A stretch of 6,379 bases of DNA from Pirellulaceae bacterium. Its GTDB lineage: Bacteria > Planctomycetota > Planctomycetia > Pirellulales > Pirellulaceae. This document shows positions 1 through 6,379 of the stretch, piece after piece. The notes beneath the pieces are model-generated. The model was given only the letters and a program-made list of their open reading frames with translations. It was not told where the DNA came from and did no database searches. Numbering within the stretch: position 1 is the first letter of the stretch; the number at the start of each line of letters is the position of its first letter. The stretch lies in assembly GCA_020846515.1 (NCBI GenBank), contig JADLDX010000039.1, positions 1 to 6,379 of the forward strand, written 5' to 3'. The translations under genes and the position numbers were made by a program.

Positions 1-1710
1 AGTAGCAACTCGTTCGGCCAGCCGTCTTATGCATTCCGTCTGCTGGAACTGAGCACCGCTCCTAGTCTGTCGTTTGCTGCGCCCACGAGTGTCGATGTGG
101 TCGACGGACAAGCGACCGCGTTTCGATTTACGGGCGTGGCAGCGCAGAGGTTTGGCTTGACGATTCAAAACAACCCGACGTTTCGAGTAACGTGGCAACT
201 GCTCAATGCTGCGGGAAACGTTTTGCCACTGTCTCAAACCGGCAATACGCTGTCTGCGTTACTGCTCGCCGATGGAGTTTATACGCTGCTGGTCGGCGCG
301 CTGACCGTGGGTGAGACGGGCAACGTGACGATCCTGCCCACTCTGGTCGATAGCCCGGTCGTGACTAAGAGTGGATTCAACACGATACAATCAATGTCGA
401 TCTTACCTGGCGGTAACGCCACTTATCAATTCACAGCGCCCGCGGGTACCAGGTACATCATCGATGGCCTCGATACGGCCAGTCAAAATCTCGTCATTGA
501 TTTCAGAGCACCCGACGGAACACGCATTGATGCGTTTGACGAAGTGCGCGACATGCCACGATTCCATCCACTCTTCCTGCCGCAGTCCGGCACTTATACG
601 TTAACGCTGTTTGGTAATACACCTGCCGATAGCGGCAGTTATAACTTCCGCGTACTCGACCTCGATACATTTGCAACACCGCTGCTGCTCAACACGGTCG
701 TAACTGAGACCCGCGCTATAGGACGTGAGACAAATATCTATGCCTTTAACGCGACTGCTGGTGACCAGCTCAATTTTGATGCCCTGCTCGGCACCTTTGC
801 CATTGGTATCTACGATCCATTCTTGAATAGCCCGTATGCAAAAGGCTTTTTTGGTGCTGCGACAACTGTCGACGCCGATGGTATTGTTCGCATCACTCGA
901 ACCGGCAGGCATTATGTAGTTCTGCACGGTGAGGAAAATGCATCGACCAGCTTCAGCTTTAACCTTCAGAATCTGGCCTTGGCGCCCAACGTGGCGCTGG
1001 GCGTCGAAGCGGCCGGACCTGTGCCGGCTAATAGTAGTGTCGTCTATCGGATGAATCTTATGGCCGGCCAACGCATTCGCGTTGATAGCCTAGAGCAAGA
1101 TGCCGATCAAGTCAGGCTGGTCATTTTGCATGCCGGTGGGCGAACGCTATTTAATGACAACTTTTCCAACACGGATTCCGGACCGCCCGGAGTACCGTTT
1201 ATCGTTGTGCCTGAGACGGATGAGTATTTGATCGTGATCAGCAATGGGTTGGCAGCAGACGCCGACTATCGGTTTAAGATCGATGACTTGGGTGTGGCAC
1301 CACCGTTAACGTTTGATGCCGACTTGCAGGTCACTCTGGATCCAGGTCAGTCAGCCGTGGTCTATAAGATCGATGCGACTGCGGGTGAGACGATCCAGTT
1401 CGATAATCTTGGCACTAGTGGACAGGCCTTGATATGGCAATTGACTGGACCAGTCAATCAAACCCTGGGTGGGCACAACGATGGTCTCGATTTTTCTGCT
1501 CAAGTTCTATCATCTGGCACACATTATTTAACCATTAGTGGTCGGCAAAACAGCGGCCCTCTGTCCATGCGTTTTCGTGCCACGCGGACTCCGGGCGCCG
1601 TGGTACCACTGACAGGTTTTAATACAGTAGTGAACCTGGATGTTGGTTTGAACGAAACGAAGACCTACACCATTCAAGCGCCAACAGGGAGATTGACCTA
1701 TCTGAATGTT
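1..1710 (+). repeat. Tandem PPC-like beta-sandwich modules (about 100 residues each)
   Basis: This part of the protein is a series of diverged modules. Approximate units are 1-51 (tail only), 52-345, 346-663, 664-975, 976-1290, 1291-1584 and a truncated 1585-1710. Each begins with a pattern like 'Y-x-F-x-A-x-A-G-x-x-hydrophobic', for example TYQFTAPAG, IYAFNATAGDQL, VYRMNLMAGQRI and VYKIDATAGETI. Near its end each has a strand of the type 'sG-x-Y-x-hydrophobic-x-hydrophobic-x-G': SGTYTLTLFG, TGRHYVVLHG, TDEYLIVISNG, SGTHYLTISG. They close on a strand such as YNFRVLDL, FSFNLQNL or YRFKIDDL. This is the pattern of bacterial pre-peptidase C-terminal (PPC) domains, small beta sandwiches common in secreted proteins. 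Similarity between units is low, so unit borders are good to about ten residues. The family call rests on pattern rather than search; another jelly-roll family is possible. Confidence 0.6.
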
Positions 1711-4700
1711 AGGAAATCGCTGTTCGAAATTCCCAGTCATACTGTAACGCTCAATCGAGGTGAGACCTACCTGCTGCGCGACTTGGCTGGCGCCAGCTTT
1801 GCAGGCGCCCCGGATCTGACCGGTTCGATCATCACCAGCACAAAGCCTGTGGCCGTGTTTGGAGGTAACAGAGCCACTTTTGTGCCGAGCCAATTTTTTG
1901 CGGCGGATCATTTGGTTGAACAATTGCCACCCACCCGCACTTGGGGGCGTGACTTTGTGACCATTCCGCTCGATACCGATTCAACGCGCGGCGACCTGTT
2001 TCGCTTTCTTGCCCAAGCTGATGATACCGAGCTAACGATCAACGGCATTGTCGTGGCCACCATCGACCGCGGAGAATTCTACCAGCAAACCATAGTTGGA
2101 CCGGCACACATTGTGTCCAGCCGACCGATCTTGGTGGCCCAATATGCCTACTCGCAAAACTACTACCGCACCGATCCGGGTGGAAACTCGTCGTTTACGG
2201 GTGACCCGCTGATGATGATCGTGCCCCCATCTGAGCAGTTCCTGGCCAGCTATACAGTCGCTACGCCGGTCGAGAGCGCGATACTCGGAGCCCAACGCTT
2301 TAGTCGTAACTTCATCAACATTGTCGCACCTGCAGCTGACGTTGGTTTAATTGAACTCGACGGCGTAGCTATCGCCACCAACCAATTCTCTGCCATAGGC
2401 AACAGCGGTTTCTTCGGCGCGCAGATACCGATCGACCTTGGTACGTATCAGTTGGCGGGTCCGTTACCATTTGGCGTCTTCGTTTACGGCTTTGGTGCGT
2501 TTGACTCGTATGGTTATGTCGGTGGTCAATCGCTCTCCTCGGTGGCTGAGGTCAGCTCCGTTGTGCTGACACCTGCCAATGCTGCGCAGCAGATTGGCAA
2601 CATCGTGCGTCTGACCGCTCGCGTGGCTGATAACAGCGGTTCGCCACTCAAGGGTGTTCGCGTTGACTTTGATGTTGCCGGTGTTCATGCTCAGCGCGGC
2701 TTTGGATTTTCCGATGACAATGGTGTTGTTCAGTTCAGTTACCCTGGGTCCGTCGGTGGCCGCGATGTAGTTACGGCTTCCGTAGGCCAACTGCTGGATG
2801 ATTCGATTATCGATTGGCGAGCCGATGCGGTGGCTCCTCAATTATTTGTCACGGCTCCATTGGATGGCAGTTCAGTGGCCGCGGGAACGACGCTCGTGGC
2901 TACGGGCCAGGCCGTCGCCGATTTTCCATTGGCGACGTTAGATCTGATCTCGGTCAACGGTGTACCTCTGACCAGCGTGGATGCGGCTGGAAACTTTTTT
3001 GTCTCATTGTTCATTGGTCCGGGTGACAATGAATTCGAATTTACGGCTATCGATTCGAATGGCCTGGTGGGTTCGACGACCATAACGCTCACCGGAACGC
3101 AATCGGATCCAAACTCGATCGATTTCACTCAATTCGCAGACGTCAGTGGCAGCTTCCGCCAGGTCTATGCCCGATCGTCATTCAATCAGACAAATCGAAC
3201 TTTCCTGGCAGAAACGGCCATCGAGAATATCGGTCAGTTTCCTGCAGATGTTCCCTTACTGGTGGGTCTTGCCAATATCAGCGACCCACTTGTGATGGTT
3301 CGTCATGCGGATGGTTACGCACCCGATGGTGTTCCCTACTACGACTTCAGTGGCTTGGTGCCCGGTCGTTCGCTCAATCCATTGGGCAAGACCAGTTTTT
3401 TATCCGCCGAGTTCTTCAATCCCAATCAAACTCAGTTTACTTATGACCTGATATTTTTGGGCAAGCTTAATGATGCGCCCGAGTTCACCAGCTTGCCACC
3501 CACCGAAGCCGATTTGAATCGTGAATATCGCTATGATTTGCAAGCCATCGATCCGAACAACGATACGCTGACCTTCGAATTGGTCGAAGCCCCTGCGGGC
3601 ATGACGATCGGGGCTAGCACTGGCCAGATACGCTGGACGCCTGATTCAACGGCTATCGGACTACATACCGTTGACATTCGCGTAACGGATAATCGCTTAG
3701 GAGTCAGTTCTCAACGCTTTACGATCAACGCTCGACCGACACCGAATAATCGTGCCCCCGTATTCACCACCATACCGCTGTCGATAGCCGAAGTCGGCGC
3801 GGCATACCCATACATCGCACAAGCCGTGGATGTCGATGGCGACGCATTAGTTTATCGACTTGTCAGCGGCCCAGTCGGCATGTCGATTCGTAGCGATACA
3901 GGCGCTATGACATGGATTCCCGCTGCCGGCCAACTTGGCTCTCAACCGGTGGTGATAGAAGTCTCTGATTCGCGCGGCGCAGCAGCCCAGCAATCGTTTA
4001 CGCTCTTCGTAACCACCCCAGCTGATAATGCCTTACCTGTCATCCTCAGCACACCACCGTCGGCCGCAAAACGCTCGGGATTTGCGTATCAAGTAACGGC
4101 TTCCGACTCCGATGGCGACCAACTGACTTTTAGCTTGCTCAATGGCCCGAGCGGCATGACGATGAACTCGGCTGGCCTGGTCGAGTGGACGCCTGGCGTG
4201 GGGCAAGTAACGCCCGTGTCGGTGGCGATCGCCGTGTTGGATGCGCGCGGTGGCAGACAAACGCAGAGTTTTACGCTGTCGGTATTTGACAATCAAGATC
4301 CTTCGATCACCAGTTCGCCGATTCAAACGGCGCAGGTAAACACAGCTGACGCATATCAAGTCACCACCAGCGATGCTGATGCCGATGCATTGATCTACCA
4401 GCTGCGCAGAGCGCCATCAGGGATGACTATCAATCAGAGTTCCGGTCTAGTGCAATGGAATGTGACCAGCAGTGCTTATGCGCGCGAATCGGTAACGATT
4501 GCAGTCAGCGATGGTCGAGGCGGCACTGCCACGCAATCATTCGTTATCGAGGTAGCTGGTGGCCAGACGTCAACCTTCAATCTTGATCCGTACTTCGTCA
4601 GCGTTCCGCCGCTGGTGGCTTCCGTAGGGACAACCTGGCTGTACACGGTCGAGGCGCGCGATCCGGAGAACGTGGCCGTGACATTTGATCTGCCACAGGC

Positions 4701-6379
4701 TCCTAGAGGCATGGTCATTGACGCTCTGACTGGTCGCATGGGCTGGAACCCGACCGCCGACCAGGCTGGTCCACAGGCTGTGGTTATTCGCGCTATCGAT
4801 CATCTGCGCGGTGTCCGCTTGCAATCGTTCCAAGTGATTGTTGACACGGCCAACACGTCACCCTCCATTACATCGGTGCCGATCACCAACGCATCTCCGG
4901 GCAACGCTTGGGAGTATCGCGTACATGCTCAGGATGCTGATGGCGATGCGTTAACGTTCGAACTTGGTTCGCCAATTTCAGGCATGACGCTAACGACTTT
5001 GACCAATGCAGACAGTCAAGCTGTGCTAAGGTTCTCGCCGACGGTTGCCGGTGCAGTGGATGTCGTCTTGGTCGCTCAAGATGGTCGCGGTGGTCGAACG
5101 GACCAGCGTTTCACTATCCAAGTTGCACCCTCTGCCAACATCGCGCCTGAAATCCAATCCCAACCTCGGTTGTCGATTCCAGCTGGTCAACCGTGGGTCT
5201 ATTTGATATCAGCCATCGATCCCAACAGTGATCCTGTATCGTTGAGCCTGACGGCGGGTCCCGCGGGCATGGAATTGAACACGCAAATGCAGTTGGCTAG
5301 TTGGACACCGACGCTGGCGCAGCTGGGGCCCCATGTTTTCACGCTCAGCGCCTCGGACAATCGGGGCGGCAGCGATACGCAGACAGTTACGTTAACCGTC
5401 GTGGCGAACTCAGAGAACGATGCCCCGCGCATCACCTCGTTACCACCCGCTTTTCGGGCCCGCGTTGGTCAGAGCGTAGTGTATGACCTGCATGCCACAG
5501 ATCCCGATGATGATCCTGTCGAATGGTCACTGGTAGAAGCACCGTCGGGAACCTCGCTCGATCGCCGCTTCGGTACGCTGCGCTGGACGCCCTCTATTGA
5601 ACACATAGGATTGCAGCGATTTGTGATCTCCGCCAAGGACCCCACTGGGTTGGCAGCCACGCAGAGTTTCTCGTTAAATGTATCAGGCGCAAATTTTGGC
5701 CCGTCGATTCTTTCACGTCCACCCAGCGAAGCGGTGGCTGACGCGTCTTATGTGTACGGCCTGTGGGCTGTCGATCCGGAAAATGATCCACTCACTTTTT
5801 CTCTGAGCAGCTCGCCCGCAGGTATGACGATCGATGCCGCGCGCGGCATTGTTCGCTGGACGCCAACGTTAGCTCAACTTGGTATCGCTCGTGCCACAGT
5901 CGAAGTCGCCGATTCGCAAGGCAATCGCTCGGTCCAGAGTTTTCAGATCAACGTTTCGCAGGTCGTGCCCAATCGTGATCCGATTATTACGTCGCGCGCG
6001 ATCTTCCGCGCACGCGTGGATGCTCCGTACCAATACGATGTCCAGGCGATTGATCCGGAAGGCTCGGATGTAACTTATCAACTTGTGTCTGCACCTACGG
6101 GCATGCAAATAGATTCAGCCAGTGGACTGATTAGTTGGACACCCACTGCTGCGCAGATCGGTAGTCATCTGGTGCAGGTCGTAGCGCAAGACAGCGCAGG
6201 TGGACAAAGCCTTCAGCGTTTCGCAATTTTAGCCCGCGTTAATCAATCGCCGGTAATAAATTCAACAGCTCCAACCAGCGTCGCCGTTGGCGGTCTCTAT
6301 CAATATGATTTGCGAGTTAGTGATCCTGAAGGCGATCGTTTGAGCTATCAGTTGGTCACAGGCCCCGCTGGTATGACTA
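1..6379 (+). CDS. Giant modular Ig/cadherin-like repeat surface protein, internal fragment (both ends missing)
   Basis: Frame 1 is open across the whole window: 2,126 codons with no stop, no start chosen and no terminus seen. Residue numbers here count from base 1. Domains in order: PPC-like modules (1 to about 570), IgGFc-binding-like domain (about 578-842), Big-1 Ig-like domain (849-941), a second Ig-like domain (945-1034), an unassigned conserved beta module (1041-1156), then at least eleven He_PIG/cadherin-like repeats (1157-2126, last one cut). The translation is rich in Thr, Ser, Val, Gly and Asp, with no Cys, 12 Lys and no membrane segment. This is typical of secreted or surface-displayed bacterial rods. 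By family analogy the role is adhesion or cell-surface architecture; no enzymatic motif is visible. Signal peptide and anchoring or secretion signals would lie outside the window. Coding is certain because domain similarity runs throughout; the exact function is unknown. Confidence 0.96.
1732..2526 (+). other. IgGFc-binding-like domain (FCGBP N-terminal type)
   Basis: Codons 578-842 match the second half of the N-terminal region of human FCGBP and the bacterial domain family named after it (Pfam IgGFc_binding). Recognisable landmarks in order are: VTLNRGETYLL; DLTGSIITSTKPVAVFGGN (1813-1869), the counterpart of 'DLSGSRVTASSPVAVFSG' in FCGBP; DHLVEQLPPTRTWGRDFV (1906-1959), the counterpart of 'NHVVEQLLPTSAWGTHYV'; GDPLMMIVPPSEQF (from 2200); and the closing YGFGAFDSYGYVGG (2485-2526). 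In FCGBP the stretch before 'VEQL' carries cysteines; here there are none (SQFFAADHLVEQL). The FCGBP counterparts are quoted from memory. The fold is a large beta-rich domain; in bacteria its ligand is generally unknown, so immunoglobulin binding should not be assumed. It sits directly after a truncated PPC-like unit and before the Big-1 domain. Confidence 0.85.
2545..2823 (+). other. Bacterial Ig-like domain, Big-1 (invasin/intimin type)
   Basis: Codons 849-941 (93 residues, the usual Big-1 length) show the family pattern. A first strand, SSVVLTPANAAQQIGN, is followed by VRLTARVADNSGSPLKGVRVDFDV, which is the classic 'hydrophobic-x-A-x-V-x-D-x-x-G-x-P-hydrophobic-x-G-x-x-V-x-F' signature. 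Then comes FSDDNGVVQFSY, equivalent to 'T-D-x-x-G-x-A-x-hydrophobic', and a last strand, GRDVVTASVG. Big-1 domains form rigid rods in adhesins such as intimin and invasin and are also used as single spacer or binding modules in secreted proteins. Only one copy is visible here. It links the IgGFc-like domain to the next Ig-like module. Confidence 0.8.
2833..3102 (+). other. Second Ig-like beta-sandwich domain (glucodextranase-B-like pattern)
   Basis: Codons 945-1034 begin with PQLFVTAPLDGSSVAAGTTLVATGQA and continue with ISVNGVPLTSVDAAGNFFVSL, then GDNEFEFTAIDSNGLVGSTTITLTG. This order is the pattern of the small Ig-like domain first described in glucodextranase and widespread in bacterial surface proteins: 'P-x-x-G-x-x-V-x-x-x-x-hydrophobic-x-hydrophobic-x-G', then 'V-N-G', then 'D-x-x-G-x-F-x-x-x-hydrophobic' and 'L-x-x-G-x-N-x-hydrophobic-x-hydrophobic-x-A-x-D'. 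It has no catalytic role and probably serves as a spacer. The family name is less certain than the Ig-like fold. Confidence 0.65.
3121..3468 (+). other. Conserved beta-rich module ahead of the He_PIG array, function unknown
   Basis: Codons 1041-1156 form a self-contained module that is neither an Ig repeat nor a simple linker. It begins DFTQFADVSGSFRQVYARSS, continues with FLAETAIENIGQFPADVPLLVGLANISDP and DGVPYYDFSGLVPGRSLNPLGKTSF, and ends AEFFNPNQTQFTYDLIFLG. The order 'x-V-x-hydrophobic-x-N-x-(loop)-P-L-hydrophobic-V', 'D-G-x-P-Y', 'L-x-P-G-x-S/T', 'F-x-N-P' resembles a beta-sandwich module I know from giant secreted proteins of Planctomycetes and some Acidobacteria, often next to Ig-like repeats. 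No function is established to my knowledge. The module passes straight into the first He_PIG repeat through LNDAPEF. The recurring pattern is recalled, not searched. Confidence 0.55.
3469..6379 (+). repeat. Tandem array of at least 11 He_PIG / cadherin-like (putative Ig) repeats, last one partial
   Basis: Units run 3469-3744, 3745-4026, 4027-4290, 4291-4578, 4579-4851, 4852-5136, 5137-5415, 5416-5691, 5692-5970, 5971-6240 and 6241-6379 (cut). They are 88 to 96 residues long, mean about 92. Each has: a junction such as N-x-AP followed by I-x-S-x-P; an aromatic strand Y-x-Y-x-V; an acidic calcium-type motif D-P/V/A-D/E-x-D, as in VDVDGDAL, TDPDDDPV, VDPENDPL and SDPEGDRL; the turn AP-x-GM-T; the signature strand G-x-hydrophobic-x-WTP; then 'G-x-x-x-V-x-I-x-V-x-D-x-RGG-x-x-x-Q-x-F-x-I-x-V'. 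This combines the He_PIG (putative Ig) and CADG (dystroglycan-type cadherin-like) signatures. Such arrays form extended rods stiffened by calcium at the inter-repeat junctions, which is the inferred role here. The units are clearly diverged at the DNA level, so the array is old rather than recently expanded. The number of units beyond the window is unknown. Confidence 0.93.

Noticed and set aside
394..396. In-frame ATG as a possible start of the large gene
   Set aside because: Frame 1 upstream of it is open to base 1 and carries a similar PPC-like module (52-345), and no convincing ribosome binding site precedes it.
371..604. Small + strand frames at 371-604, 2814-3026, 5301-5486 and 5879-6073
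   Set aside because: They are in frames other than frame 1, overlap conserved modules, and have low-complexity or Arg/Ser-rich translations without a recognisable fold.
601..1071. A 156-codon antisense open reading frame, the longest start-to-stop frame in the window
   Set aside because: It lies wholly opposite the PPC-like modules, has no recognisable domain, and its composition (Arg, His, Cys and Ser rich) is typical of the reverse complement of a real coding frame.
1528..2841. Antisense open reading frames at 1528-1923, 2032-2295 and 2464-2841
   Set aside because: They are opposite the IgGFc-like, Big-1 and Ig-like domains. Frame 1 carries clear family motifs here, and the antisense products show none.
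4033..5791. Antisense open reading frames between 4033 and 5791, in two overlapping frames
   Set aside because: They recur with the repeat period because the sense repeats share codon patterns. They are shadows of the He_PIG array.
3469..6379. CRISPR array or DNA-level tandem repeat
   Set aside because: The periodicity of about 276 bases is protein-level. Units are too long and too diverged in DNA sequence for CRISPR repeats, and they stay in frame as He_PIG domains.
1..6379. A new multi-gene system, such as defence, secretion or a biosynthetic cluster
   Set aside because: Only one gene is present and no enzyme, nuclease, transporter or regulator motif is visible in frame 1. Anything broader would depend on flanking sequence.

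Overview
The whole window lies inside one very large protein-coding gene on the + strand. Frame 1 reads from base 1 to base 6378 as 2,126 sense codons without a stop. Neither the start nor the stop codon is in the window, so the gene runs off both ends. No second gene, RNA gene, mobile element, CRISPR array, promoter or terminator is supported, and there is no intergenic DNA.

The product reads as a modular, all-beta, secreted or surface-anchored giant protein. From N to C terminus it holds: (1) about five and a half pre-peptidase-C-terminal-like (PPC-like) beta-sandwich modules, bases 1 to about 1710; (2) a region strongly resembling the IgGFc-binding domain named after human FCGBP, about 1732-2526; (3) a bacterial Ig-like Big-1 (invasin/intimin type) domain, 2545-2823; (4) a second, shorter Ig-like domain, 2833-3102; (5) a conserved beta-rich spacer module without assigned function, 3121-3468; (6) a tandem array of at least eleven cadherin-like/He_PIG 'putative Ig' repeats of about 92 residues, 3469 to the window end, the last cut off.

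The modules most likely form a long rod. The repeats would act as a calcium-stiffened stalk, and the IgGFc-like, Big-1 and PPC-like parts would be candidate binding or folding modules nearer the N terminus. The role (adhesion, matrix or cell-cell contact) is inferred from architecture; no catalytic motif is visible. The 2,126 residues contain no cysteine and only 12 lysines, which fits an acidic extracellular protein without disulfides.

Mixed GC content, a free mixture of synonymous codons and this domain combination point to a Planctomycetes-like bacterium (Pirellulales type), where giant Ig-repeat proteins of this style are common. That assignment is an inference from style, not from a marker gene. 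I do not see a new multi-gene system. The points worth a second look are the unusual domain combination, an apparent truncated-module junction just before the IgGFc-like domain, the residue bias, and the pattern of divergence among the repeats.
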